A stretch of 22,558 bases of DNA. Origin: a virus. A program made the position numbers and the translations under genes. The stretch spans positions 1 through 22,558 of the IMG/VR virus record IMGVR_UViG_3300025889_012946. One strand, written 5' to 3'. Under the pieces are notes generated by a model. The model ran no database searches. It had not been told where the DNA came from and saw only the letters and a list, made by a program, of their open reading frames with translations. Position 1 is the stretch's first letter. The number at the start of each line of letters is the position of its first letter. Below are positions 1 to 6,771 of the stretch, in pieces.

Positions 1-106
1 GGGGGGGGGGGGGGGGGGGGGGGGGGTCTGCGGAGTTGAGCACGGGCGAGGGAGAGGGGGGTCGGCAATCGCTTTGACCATATTTCGCAAAAGGGGGGGG
101 GGGGGG
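1..106. other. Poly-G low-complexity contig end
   Basis: The first 26 bases are all G. A further 14-G run lies at 93-106 and a 6-G run at 56-61. The bases in between are mixed (27-55, 62-92) and include a stretch that is noticeably more AT-rich than the rest of the window. No gene is supported here. Long pure G runs at a contig edge are typical of two-colour sequencing dark-cycle artefacts, so I would not trust this sequence as biological. A real homopolymer tract downstream of the last gene is possible but less likely. Confidence 0.7.
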
Positions 107-109
107 TAT

Positions 110-385
110 TCAAGGGTAAACCGTAATCTTACGTCGCGCGCGACGGAACGCCATGTACGCCCACAGGTCCGCCAGCTCCTCCTTCGCGTTGTCGGTGAAC
201 CACGGCTCGTCGCGGCTGGCCCAGTCGCCGGCGAAGGTGTCGCAGCCCTCCTCGTAGCGCTGCCTGACCATCTCCACCAGCTCGCTCGGTGGCTCCTCGA
301 CCAGCGCGAGAACGTCCTGCCAGGCGTCCTCGAGGTTCTCCTGCACCTTCGGCCACAGCGCGCGCGCCTCAGCTGGTCGCATCAT
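110..385 (-). CDS. Hypothetical protein, 91 aa
   Basis: I do not recognise this family. The product is a small, mostly helical protein rich in Glu, Asp, Arg and Trp, with no signal peptide or membrane segment. It starts with two consecutive Met codons (385 and 382), either of which could be used. The start overlaps the end of the upstream gene by 14 to 17 bases, which supports translational coupling and a real gene. It is the last supported gene of the transcription unit before the poly-G sequence. The ORF ends with a TGA at 112-110, just before the 14-G run, so its 3' end is close to doubtful sequence. The position after the phosphoesterase suggests an accessory rather than structural role, but nothing specific can be assigned. 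Confidence 0.6.
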   Translation of the reverse strand: MMRPAEARALWPKVQENLEDAWQDVLALVEEPPSELVEMVRQRYEEGCDTFAGDWASRDEPWFTDNAKEELADLWAYMAFRRARRKITVYP

Positions 386-605
386 CGGACCCGATCATCT
401 CGGCGAGGTTGCGCAGCTTCTCCTCGCGTGTTGCGTGCACCGGATGGCGCAGCACGTCGGCGTCGATCAGTTGCAGCACGGCGTCAAACCCTTTCGCGTC
501 GAACGGCCGGACCTTGGCGCCGGCCTTGATCACCTCGGCGAGCACCTGCGCGCGCGGCGACAGGTGCGCACGACCGAGGCGGAACTCGTCGATGTAGAAG
601 CGCAC
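369..605 (-). CDS. Hypothetical protein, 78 aa
   Basis: I do not recognise this family. The chosen start is GTG at 605, five bases after the phosphoesterase stop codon (613-611). A longer reading from 662 would run into the phosphoesterase gene and is less likely. The protein begins VRFYIDEFRLG and then forms what look like several short amphipathic helices (for example SPRAQVLAEVIKAGAK and REEKLRNLAEMIG). There is no membrane segment or Cys motif. Tight packing between two neighbours, with a short overlap at its 3' end, argues that it is expressed as part of the same operon. Function is unknown. Confidence 0.6.
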   Translation of the reverse strand: MRFYIDEFRLGRAHLSPRAQVLAEVIKAGAKVRPFDAKGFDAVLQLIDADVLRHPVHATREEKLRNLAEMIGSDDATS

Positions 606-610
606 GGCCG

Positions 611-1798
611 CTAGGCGGCGAGTGCGGGCTCCACCACGCGCCCCTGGTGGTACTTGATCCACTCAGGGACGATCCCGACGACCGAGCCGTCGTCGCCGAG
701 GCGCAGCTTGACGACCCACGCGCCGACCGCGGGTTGCAGGCCCAGCCTGACGAGCAGGTCGGTCTGCCACTCGAAGCAGCCGGCGAGCAGTGACGGCACG
801 CTCCGGTGCTCGAACCACCCGGCGACGTGGTAGTGCCCGTGGATCAGCAGCGCGGGCTTGCGGCCGGGTGGCAGGCCCTCGATGTAGCGCTGCGGCTTGT
901 AGCTGATCGCGTACCCGCCGCCGCCGCGGCCGTGCACCATCGTCGCGTGGGCGCCGTTCGGCAGCTCGACGCTCCCGTGGTACGCGCCGCAGTAGACGAA
1001 GTCACGGCGTCGGTGGCACACCGCCTGCACCGGGTCGGCACCGATCCTCCCGGCCTCCCCCTCGATGTCATGGTTGCCGGCGATGATGTAGGTCGTCATC
1101 CCGCTGATGCGCGGGTAGACCTCCACGGCGTAGTCGACCTGCTCCTTGTAGGTGTGCATCCCGGGGAGCAGTCCGTTGGCGACCTGGCCGCGATAGATGC
1201 CGACGCCAGCGACGAGATCGCCGGCGTGCAGGACCGTGTCGATCCCGCGCGCCTCGAACTCCGCGTAGGTCGTATGCAGCTCGTCGAGCGCCTGCTCGCG
1301 GCTGCCGATGTGCGTGTCGGACACGATGCCGAGCGTGATCTCGTCGCCGGAGATACGCAGGCGCGTCACGTTCACCGATGCCGGTGGGAGCTTGTTGAGA
1401 CGGACGGTGCCCGGCTGATTCTCGTCCTCGTCAACCCGGAAGCCCTCTTCCTGCAAGCGACCGATGACCTCGCGTGCGCGTCGTGGCGAGACGTCCATCG
1501 CATCCGCAAGCGACTCGATGGTGACCGATTCCTTGCTCCGGTCCAGGAAGTCGCGCGCCATGTCGAGCATGTGATCGAGGCCGGCGTCGGTGTTCTGCAC
1601 GATGGCCGGAACCAGCGGCAGGTCGAGCCGCTTCGTCCAGATCCCCAGCGTGCGCTCGGAGACTCCGGTCGCACGCGACACTGCCGCAAGCGTGCCGTGC
1701 TTGGCGAGCATCTCGCTGAGCTTGTCCCGGTCGCGGTAGTACGGCACCTCGCGCTCGGACTGCGATGGCGGCGGAAGGTCCGGCGCATCCTCGCGCAA
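611..1798 (-). CDS. Helix-turn-helix metallophosphoesterase (calcineurin-like)
   Basis: A binuclear-metal phosphoesterase fused to DNA-binding domains. With the TTG start at 1798 the protein is 395 aa. Residues 23-62 form a helix-turn-helix (TLAAVSRATGVSERTLGIW), residues about 88-138 look like a winged helix (SLADAMDVSPRRAREVIGRL), and residues 155-360 carry the phosphoesterase motifs in order: SDTH (D161, H163), GD (D194), GNHD (N242, H243), VHG (H289) and GHYH (H322, H324). All expected metal ligands are present. The family includes nucleases and phosphatases; the attached DNA-binding domains suggest a nucleic-acid substrate, which is inference. The start is uncertain: the frame stays open upstream to about 1996 and encodes a second helix-turn-helix, yet no ATG, GTG or TTG occurs there. 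It follows the holin gene directly. Confidence 0.85.
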   Translation of the reverse strand: MREDAPDLPPPSQSEREVPYYRDRDKLSEMLAKHGTLAAVSRATGVSERTLGIWTKRLDLPLVPAIVQNTDAGLDHMLDMARDFLDRSKESVTIESLADAMDVSPRRAREVIGRLQEEGFRVDEDENQPGTVRLNKLPPASVNVTRLRISGDEITLGIVSDTHIGSREQALDELHTTYAEFEARGIDTVLHAGDLVAGVGIYRGQVANGLLPGMHTYKEQVDYAVEVYPRISGMTTYIIAGNHDIEGEAGRIGADPVQAVCHRRRDFVYCGAYHGSVELPNGAHATMVHGRGGGGYAISYKPQRYIEGLPPGRKPALLIHGHYHVAGWFEHRSVPSLLAGCFEWQTDLLVRLGLQPAVGAWVVKLRLGDDGSVVGIVPEWIKYHQGRVVEPALAA

Positions 1799-1996
1799 CG
1801 ACGACCCGCCGGCGGTACTGCGCGAGAGCGGGATGCCGTGCTTGCGCGCCCAGTGGTGAAGCGTGGACGGTGTGACGTCACCGCTCGCGGTGGCGACGGC
1901 GACGCATGATCCGTGCTCGCGTATCGCCTCCAGGAGAAGGTCACGATCCCACCACCACGGCTGGTTGGCAGCGATCGGACGACCTACTGCTGGACG
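1799..1996 (-). other. In-frame upstream extension coding a second helix-turn-helix copy
   Basis: The phosphoesterase frame is open upstream of its TTG start as far as a TGA at 1999-1997. Translated, residues such as DRDLLLEAIREHG and VTPSTLHHWARKHGIPL align with DRDKLSEMLAKHG and VSERTLGIWTKRLDLPL of the annotated N-terminus, 72 codons downstream. This looks like a genuine tandem domain duplication rather than a chance ORF. No ATG, GTG or TTG lies in frame in this stretch; only rarer candidates such as ATC at 1975 or CTG at 1933 are available. Either initiation is non-canonical, the true start has been lost by a base error or frameshift near the holin stop, or this is a decayed N-terminus. 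Confidence 0.6.
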
Positions 1997-2238
1997 TCAG
2001 TGGGCGCGGCCGGAAGCTCGTCCACGAGCTCCGACGAGATCACGGGAACCGGCTCCGCGTACATCGTCTGCACCATCGCCTGCATCTGCCGGCCGAGAAC
2101 GACGACGACGCCGAGCACCGTCGCGCACGTCGCTCCCCATTGCCAGGGGAGAGTGCTGAACACCGGAGCCAACGCGGCCGCGACTGCGCCGATGAGCCCG
2201 ATCCATGATGCGGGCCCGAACTTGACGGACTGATTCAC
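1984..2238 (-). CDS. Holin candidate, two membrane segments
   Basis: A small membrane protein of 84 aa, probably forming the lysis pore or triggering lysis in the inner membrane. The chosen start is GTG at 2238, with an AAAGGA ribosome-binding sequence about nine bases upstream; a longer reading into the endolysin gene gives an Arg-rich N-terminus and is rejected. Two hydrophobic segments are visible, about residues 12-30 (WIGLIGAVAAALAPVF) and 36-50 (ATCATVLGVVVVLG), separated by a short loop containing Pro and Trp. The C-terminal 30 residues are polar, acidic and Pro-rich. Its place immediately after the endolysin gene supports a holin role. The sequence alone does not identify the holin family. 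Confidence 0.7.
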   Translation of the reverse strand: MNQSVKFGPASWIGLIGAVAAALAPVFSTLPWQWGATCATVLGVVVVLGRQMQAMVQTMYAEPVPVISSELVDELPAAPTDVQQ

Positions 2239-2254
2239 AGGGTCATTCCTTTCG

Positions 2255-3028
2255 TCAGGTGGTCTTGCCGAGCGCCTCTGGCGCTCCTTGAGATCCGGCC
2301 TCGTGCCGGACGCGGGAGAACGGGCGAAGCTGCCGCCCCAGGCGCCGCTCGAGCACGGCTTTCGCGTCCTGCCGTCCGATCTCGTCGAGCCACGGGCCAT
2401 AGACCCTGCGGCCGAGCTCGAACCCGTACCTGCCCTTCACGCGCACCCGCCGGGCCAGCGCCCGCTTGCCCGGCGCGAGGCCCGCGATGACCTTCTCGCG
2501 CTGCTGACGTGTTCGCCAGGGCCCGTAGAGCTTGGGGACGGCCTTGACGTCCTCGAGGAAGTAGACGCGCTGCGGCGTGTGCCTGCCGTAGCGCAGCTCC
2601 GGGGAGACCACAATGGTCGCGCCGGCGAGGCTGCGCACGCGGCGCGCGACCGAGTCGGCGGTGTTCCCGCCGATCGTCGCCCAGGTGTTCGCCGCGCCGC
2701 GGACGGGCGCGACCAGGATCTCGACGTGCGTGCCGCACCACACGATAAGGGCACCCGGCACGGGCGTCGTGGTCTCGTAGCCCTTCATCCGCGCGTTGGT
2801 GCAGATCGCCGCGGTTGACGGATTGCTCACGTCGGTCACGTCACTCTCGCGCAGGATTCCCGACGCGAAGCACCCGCACCACGGCACCGGCCCGATGGAC
2901 GTGCCCCGGCCCATTCCCCAGTAGCGCTGCCACTGGTCGATCGGCCCGCCGTAGTCGGTGTTCGTGCCCTTCTCGCGCACGCCGATGTAGCGGGCGGCCG
3001 TAGCCACGACCCGCTCGTTGGCAGTCAT
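2255..3028 (-). CDS. Endolysin, CHAP-like cysteine peptidase/amidase
   Basis: Peptidoglycan hydrolase of 257 aa that would cut the host cell wall at lysis. The N-terminal 160 residues fit a CHAP or NlpC-like fold: the candidate nucleophile is C51 in PWCGCF, the His is H101 in CGTHVEIL, and the polar third residue is N122 in IGGNT. There is no signal peptide, so export through the neighbouring holin is expected. The C-terminal part (about 163-237) is strongly basic and contains YGPW at 168-171 and again at 210-213, each followed by a charged helical stretch; this could be a cell-wall-binding repeat. The start ATG has a strong GGGAAGGGAG ribosome-binding site. Whether it cleaves amide or peptide bonds cannot be told from sequence. 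Confidence 0.82.
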   Translation of the reverse strand: MTANERVVATAARYIGVREKGTNTDYGGPIDQWQRYWGMGRGTSIGPVPWCGCFASGILRESDVTDVSNPSTAAICTNARMKGYETTTPVPGALIVWCGTHVEILVAPVRGAANTWATIGGNTADSVARRVRSLAGATIVVSPELRYGRHTPQRVYFLEDVKAVPKLYGPWRTRQQREKVIAGLAPGKRALARRVRVKGRYGFELGRRVYGPWLDEIGRQDAKAVLERRLGRQLRPFSRVRHEAGSQGAPEALGKTT

Positions 3029-3049
3029 GTCGTGCTCCCTTCCCAGCGA

Positions 3050-3334
3050 CTAGATGACGTCGCTGTCGTCGATGTAGAAGCTGCCCTCGGCTGCCGCCTT
3101 GGCCGAGCCCTCTCCCGCCCATCGGTACGAGTGCTTCCCGGCCTGCGTGCTGGTGAAGTCGGCGGTGTAGATGCCGGTCGCCGTCTTGGTGACCGACGGC
3201 GTCGAGGTGGTCTCGTCGGGCAGCTTCACCGTGCAGACCGGCGTCGGCGATGGATCGGTGGCGACGCCTGAGACGGTGAAGGTGGCCGTCAGCCGGATCA
3301 CGTTGCCCAGCATGTAGTGGTTGGGGTTTGGCAT
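3050..3334 (-). CDS. Small Ig-like virion protein, 94 aa
   Basis: A beta-rich protein of the type often found near phage tail-fibre genes. It begins MPNPNHYMLGNVIRLTATF and continues with alternating hydrophobic strands (FTVSGVATDP, GIYTADFTSTQAGKHSYRW, GSFYIDDSDV), a pattern typical of a single immunoglobulin-like domain. Such proteins are usually annotated as minor tail or hypothetical structural proteins. The ATG lies three bases after the upstream stop, with a GGAGG ribosome-binding sequence. It sits between the repeat-rich protein and the endolysin, at the end of the tail block. A role in virion surface decoration or receptor contact is inferred from position only. Confidence 0.65.
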   Translation of the reverse strand: MPNPNHYMLGNVIRLTATFTVSGVATDPSPTPVCTVKLPDETTSTPSVTKTATGIYTADFTSTQAGKHSYRWAGEGSAKAAAEGSFYIDDSDVI

Positions 3335-3336
3335 GC

Positions 3337-4917
3337 TCAGCCTCCGAGGGTGTCGGCGAGAGCGAGGTCGCCGGTAGCGGTGTCATCTGTCGTGGTGCCG
3401 GCGCGCTGGACGTCCGCGAGCGACGCGACAGCGGCAGCGACCTCGAGCAGCTGCACATCCGTCAGTCGCGCGTCGCGCAGTCCGATCAGCGCAAGCGCCA
3501 CGTCTGCGGACGCGACATCGAAGGAGCGAAGGCCGTCGCCGGTAATCAGCAGCGCGCGAGGCCGGTCAGTCGCGGCGATCGAGGCGGAGTCGGCATCGAC
3601 GACCGGCGCAAGCGCGCGTTGTATGTCCTGGTCGTCGGCGCTGGCGATGATCTGCTCGAGCAGCGCGGCCTGCGCGATCGCGGCTTCGCCGAGCGAGACC
3701 CGCCCGGGGACGTACACCTCGGGGACCGAGCCGATGGCCTGTGCGACGGCGGCGATGGCCGCCAGCGTGATCGAGAGCGCCGGAGCGGCCGCGGCAGCGG
3801 TCGCCGGTGCCACTGGCGCCGGGACACGGGTCTCCGGCGTGACCTGGGGAGCGGTCGCTGCGGCGGTCGCCGGCGCGGACACTGACTCGACCGTGAGGTC
3901 GATCTGCGCGACCGGAGCAGCCGCGGACGCTGTCGCCGGGCACGCTGACGCAGTGAGCGTGATGTCGTTCTCGATCGCCGGGGACGTGACCGCCGCGGAC
4001 GCGGAGGATGCCGGTGCCGGCATCGACACGACAGGCGCAGGTGCGGAGATGTCCGCCGAACTCGCGCCCGCGACGCCGGGGAGAACATGCGACGGGACAG
4101 GCGCCGCCACGGCGCCGGTCGCAGCGGCCGCGGCGGGAGCGACGACCAGCGAGGCATCCGGGCCCGTCGCGGCTGCCGTTGCCATGCCAGCAGGTGCGGC
4201 GACCGACACGACAAGGCCGGGCACGGTGCTCGCGGCACCTGCGTCGGCGGCCGGTGCGGTGATCTCCACGTCGCCGCCGGTGCCCACGACCGGCGCCTGG
4301 GCGCTTGCCGTTGCCTCCGCCGGCGTGGCCGCAACGGTCAGGTCGATGTCCACCGCGGGAGCAGTGGTGGCGGCCTCGGCCGCAGCCGCAGGCGGTGCAG
4401 CCGCGATGGCGACGCCTGGTGTGCCCCCAGCGCCAGTCGCACCGGCGGACGTCGCGCTGACCGTCACCTCGAGCGTCGGCGACGTGGCATCCGCCTGCGC
4501 TGATGCGACCGCCGCCGCCAGCGTGACGGAGAGCGCCGGCGCGGTTGCGTCGGCGTCCGCCTGACCGGACGGTGATGCGACCGAGACCACAAGCACGGGC
4601 GTCGCGCAGTCGGCGCTCGCCGTCGCAGCCGGCACGACGAGCGTGGTGTCCATGCTCAGCGCCGGAGCGGTCGCGGCAGCGGTCGCCGGTGCGGGGGTGC
4701 CCGACACCGACACCGACACGCTGAGCGCCGGAGCGGTCGCGGCAGCGGTCGCGTCGGCTGCGACGCCGGTGACCGACACCGACACGCTGAGCGTCGGTGC
4801 CGTCGCGGCAGCGGTCGCGTCGGCTGCGACGCCGGTGATGTTGACGTCCGCACCCTGGTCGCCGGGGTACAGCGTCGAGCCGGGATAGACCGACCCGGAC
4901 GGATAGAGCAGCGCCAT
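3337..4917 (-). CDS. Repeat-rich tail fibre/virion protein, 526 aa
   Basis: A low-complexity Ala/Thr/Ser/Val/Pro-rich protein. After a short N-terminus with three YP motifs (YPSGSVYPGSTLYPGD), residues about 28-390 consist of roughly 17 degenerate repeats of 19 to 24 residues. The first copies are nearly identical and follow the pattern ADATAAATAPALSVSVSV; later copies drift but keep an Ala-rich half, a Pro and an alternating Val/Ser half. Residues about 390-526 are non-repetitive, helical and acidic. Repeats of alternating beta-strand and small residues would suit a fibrous stalk. Position among tail-tip genes and before the lysis genes supports a virion fibre. Receptor specificity cannot be inferred. 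Ser/Thr density makes it a possible glycosylation target. Confidence 0.7.
   Translation of the reverse strand: MALLYPSGSVYPGSTLYPGDQGADVNITGVAADATAAATAPTLSVSVSVTGVAADATAAATAPALSVSVSVSGTPAPATAAATAPALSMDTTLVVPAATASADCATPVLVVSVASPSGQADADATAPALSVTLAAAVASAQADATSPTLEVTVSATSAGATGAGGTPGVAIAAAPPAAAAEAATTAPAVDIDLTVAATPAEATASAQAPVVGTGGDVEITAPAADAGAASTVPGLVVSVAAPAGMATAAATGPDASLVVAPAAAAATGAVAAPVPSHVLPGVAGASSADISAPAPVVSMPAPASSASAAVTSPAIENDITLTASACPATASAAAPVAQIDLTVESVSAPATAAATAPQVTPETRVPAPVAPATAAAAAPALSITLAAIAAVAQAIGSVPEVYVPGRVSLGEAAIAQAALLEQIIASADDQDIQRALAPVVDADSASIAATDRPRALLITGDGLRSFDVASADVALALIGLRDARLTDVQLLEVAAAVASLADVQRAGTTTDDTATGDLALADTLGG
4655..4852 (-). repeat. Three tandem 66-bp repeats in the fibre gene
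   Basis: Three in-frame units with a 66-base period begin at about 4655, 4721 and 4787 and encode the first 22-residue protein repeats. The last two units differ at only a few positions. A partly conserved, more distant copy is visible near 3772-3810. The near identity at DNA level, compared with strong drift in the later units, suggests recent duplication at the N-terminal side of the protein. Confidence 0.8.
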
Positions 4918-4920
4918 CGT

Positions 4921-5490
4921 CTAGTCCGGCTGCTTGATGATGACGGCCTGCTGGAAGGTGTAGTTGTTGTTCACGTTGCCCGAGACCAGCGTGAGCTCGA
5001 TCAGGTTGCTCGCCGTGGTGTTGATCGAGGTCTGCGCGGTGTTCGCCACCACCGGGCTCGTCGCCGAGTGCAGGTTGAAGATCGAGCCGTACATCGTCCC
5101 GCCCGAGCCGGTGGTGCGGATGGTGACCATCGCGTCAATCACGCCGGCGACGGCCGTGGCGGCGCCGGGGATGCTGGCCGTGGCGGCGATGGTGCCGGTC
5201 AGGGTCGTGGTGCCGATCCTGACGCGCGCGGTGGCCGTGGCGCCGTTGGTGCCGGCGCGCGTGTAGTAGGCGCGAATCCGCCACACGTCGCCGGCCGCGT
5301 AGGTGTCGGCCGGGATCGAATACGAGATGACCTGCGTCTCGGTGTTGGCGATGGCGCTCGTGGCCGTTGTGCGGACGGCGACCTGCTTGGCCGCGAGGCT
5401 GATGCCGGTCTCCATCACGTCGAGGTTGGCCGCGTTGATCGGCGTGCTCGTGCTGGGCGAGTCCGCCCAGTTGACCTTGACGTAGGTCAT
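4921..5490 (-). CDS. Minor tail/fibre-type virion protein, 189 aa
   Basis: The N-terminus contains TPINAANLDVMETGI, a motif widely seen at the start of phage tail-fibre and upper-baseplate proteins. The remainder is beta-rich, Thr/Ala/Ile-rich, and resembles a jelly-roll-like virion domain (WRIRAYYTRAGTNGATATAR, LTLVSGNVNNNYTFQQAV). The start ATG at 5490 shares a base with the stop of the upstream gene (TGATG), giving tight coupling; a 14-residue longer reading would overlap that gene and is rejected. It lies next to the repeat-rich fibre protein, so both may form part of the same tail appendage. Family-level assignment is reasonable; exact location in the virion is inference. Confidence 0.7.
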   Translation of the reverse strand: MTYVKVNWADSPSTSTPINAANLDVMETGISLAAKQVAVRTTATSAIANTETQVISYSIPADTYAAGDVWRIRAYYTRAGTNGATATARVRIGTTTLTGTIAATASIPGAATAVAGVIDAMVTIRTTGSGGTMYGSIFNLHSATSPVVANTAQTSINTTASNLIELTLVSGNVNNNYTFQQAVIIKQPD

Positions 5491-5942
5491 CAGGCGGCGG
5501 TGATCTTCATCACTCCGTCCGTCGCGTCCCACGCGATCGAGAACGTGCCGGAGCTGACGGTCTGATCCGCGCCGAAGTCGACGTACCCGAGCAGCGGGGA
5601 CGTCGAGCCGACGCCGGTGTCCTTGTAGACCACCGCGTAGCGGGCGGTGAACGACGCGGACGACCAGGAGGTCGTCGCTGCCCGGAGCGACATGACGTTG
5701 CTCGCCGTGTCGTAGTTGACGCTCTTGGTGCCCAGCGTCTCGCCGCCGGTGGTGTACCCGTTGCCGTTGGCGACTTCGTTGGTGATGTCCGAGTAGAAGT
5801 CGTGCGCGTCCTGGTCGGGCGAATACGAGCTGGTGGTCAGCGCCACCTTGATCGTGTCAGTCGCCCAGTCAACGCGGCGTGCCGAGGTCGTGCCGTACTG
5901 GCCCTCGAGCGCCCTGCCGTACCACTTGGCCGAGATAGCCAT
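5490..5942 (-). CDS. Phage virion (minor tail-type) protein, 150 aa
   Basis: The protein belongs to a common family in phages of Gram-positive bacteria, recognisable from ALTTSSYSPDQDAHDFYSDI, TARYAVVYKDTG and GYVDFGADQTVSSGTFSI. It is mostly beta-strand with no membrane segment. The family is normally found among tail-tip or virion decoration genes, and its precise role is not established. The ATG at 5942 has a strong AAGGAGG ribosome-binding sequence in the 35-base gap that separates it from the XhlA-like gene, so it probably has its own efficient translation initiation. It overlaps the next gene by one base. Confidence 0.75.
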   Translation of the reverse strand: MAISAKWYGRALEGQYGTTSARRVDWATDTIKVALTTSSYSPDQDAHDFYSDITNEVANGNGYTTGGETLGTKSVNYDTASNVMSLRAATTSWSSASFTARYAVVYKDTGVGSTSPLLGYVDFGADQTVSSGTFSIAWDATDGVMKITAA

Positions 5943-5977
5943 GTGTCAATGCCTCCTTGGCCCGTCGGCCCGGTGGA

Positions 5978-6301
5978 TTAGAGGAAGTACCCGATGACGG
6001 CGCCGAGGATCACCAGGAACGAGCCGGTGAGCAGCGCCCACACGCGAGCGGAGATCGTCGCGCTGCGCTCGGTGTCGTCGTCGTGATGCGAGTCGGCGAT
6101 GCGCGCGCGGATCTGGAGCTCGCCGACTTGGTTCTCCAGCTTGCCGACCCGGCCGTTCTGCGTCTTGACCTTCGCGTCCAGGGCCTCGAGCCGGTCGCCG
6201 ACGCGGACGAGCGCGCCCTCCATCAGCGCGTTATGGCGCGCGTGCTCGCGCTCGATGTCGCCGAGGCGGTCGAAGATGGCCTCTAGGCGATCAATGCTCA
6301 T
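5978..6301 (-). CDS. XhlA-like coiled-coil membrane protein, 107 aa
   Basis: The start ATG at 6301 overlaps the upstream stop (ATGA); a longer in-frame reading runs back into the neighbouring gene and is rejected. Residues about 5-68 form a charged heptad-like coiled coil (LDAKVKTQNGRVGKLENQVGEL). They are followed by a His/Asp-rich linker, SHHDDD, and one membrane segment at 87-107 (VWALLTGSFLVILGAVIGYF) ending the protein. This layout matches the XhlA/haemolysin-type phage membrane proteins that act with holins in some Bacillus phages. It lies among tail genes rather than next to the endolysin, so a lysis role is possible but unproven; a membrane-contacting tail component is an alternative. 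Confidence 0.65.
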   Translation of the reverse strand: MSIDRLEAIFDRLGDIEREHARHNALMEGALVRVGDRLEALDAKVKTQNGRVGKLENQVGELQIRARIADSHHDDDTERSATISARVWALLTGSFLVILGAVIGYFL

Positions 6302-6762
6302 GCCGGCCCGATGTCCTCGACCAGGATGTAGCCCGGCGCGGTCGCCACTTGCGTGAGATCCACGGTGCCAGCGCTGGTGGAGATGCGGCCCTTGCGCGTG
6401 ATCGAACCGGAAAGGCCGGTCTCGATCACCTGGATCATCACGGCGAAGAAGTCGCTCGTGGCGAAGGTGCCGTTCCACTGCTGCTTGTCGACGTTTGATG
6501 CGTCGGTGATGCGCACGACTACCGTTCCGCCGCTGGTTTTCTGCTGGCAGTACGGCAGGTAGATCGTCGTGCGGTAGGTGCGCGACGATGTTGCCGTCCA
6601 GGTCGCCGCGGTCATGCTGGTGATGTCGGCAACCGTGGACACGCCAGTCTGATTAGCCGTCACCAGGTTGTAGTAGACGACCCCGCGCGGGAGATAGTTG
6701 AAGTTGGTAGCAGTGAGGACGTCGCCGGTCGAGACCTGCGGCGTCGTGGTGGTCGCGCCCAT
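6298..6762 (-). CDS. Minor tail/virion protein, 154 aa
   Basis: A beta-rich protein with features of a family common in actinobacteriophage tail-tip regions: PRGVVYYNLVTANQTGVSTV, TYRTTIYLPY, VIETGLSGSITRKGRIST and a terminal APGYILVEDIGP. The start ATG at 6762 has AGGAGC seven bases upstream, formed partly by the previous stop codon. No enzymatic motif or membrane segment is visible. It probably forms part of the tail tip or a receptor-contacting appendage; this follows from gene order and family resemblance, not from a defined domain. Confidence 0.7.
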   Translation of the reverse strand: MGATTTTPQVSTGDVLTATNFNYLPRGVVYYNLVTANQTGVSTVADITSMTAATWTATSSRTYRTTIYLPYCQQKTSGGTVVVRITDASNVDKQQWNGTFATSDFFAVMIQVIETGLSGSITRKGRISTSAGTVDLTQVATAPGYILVEDIGPA

Positions 6763-6771
6763 CGGCAGCTC

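Noticed and set aside
806-1909. 367-residue plus-strand ORF opposite the phosphoesterase
   Set aside because: The minus-strand frame has complete metal-binding motifs; the plus-strand translation is Arg/Val/Asp-rich without motifs.
1372-1944. Minus-strand 190-residue ORF starting MTFSWRRYAS as an alternative start for the phosphoesterase region
   Set aside because: It begins with GTG near a sensible place but is in a different frame and translates to Arg/Ser-rich low-complexity sequence; the helix-turn-helix similarity is in the other frame.
1984-1999. Frameshifted holin-phosphoesterase fusion
   Set aside because: The -1 frame is open for only a few codons before the holin stop because of the TGA at 1999-1997, and no slippery heptamer is present.
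3317-4564. 415-residue plus-strand ORF
   Set aside because: It is antisense to the repeat-rich fibre gene, is itself low-complexity Ala/Ser/Thr/Val, and exists because GC-rich repeats lack stops on both strands. All other supported genes are on the minus strand.
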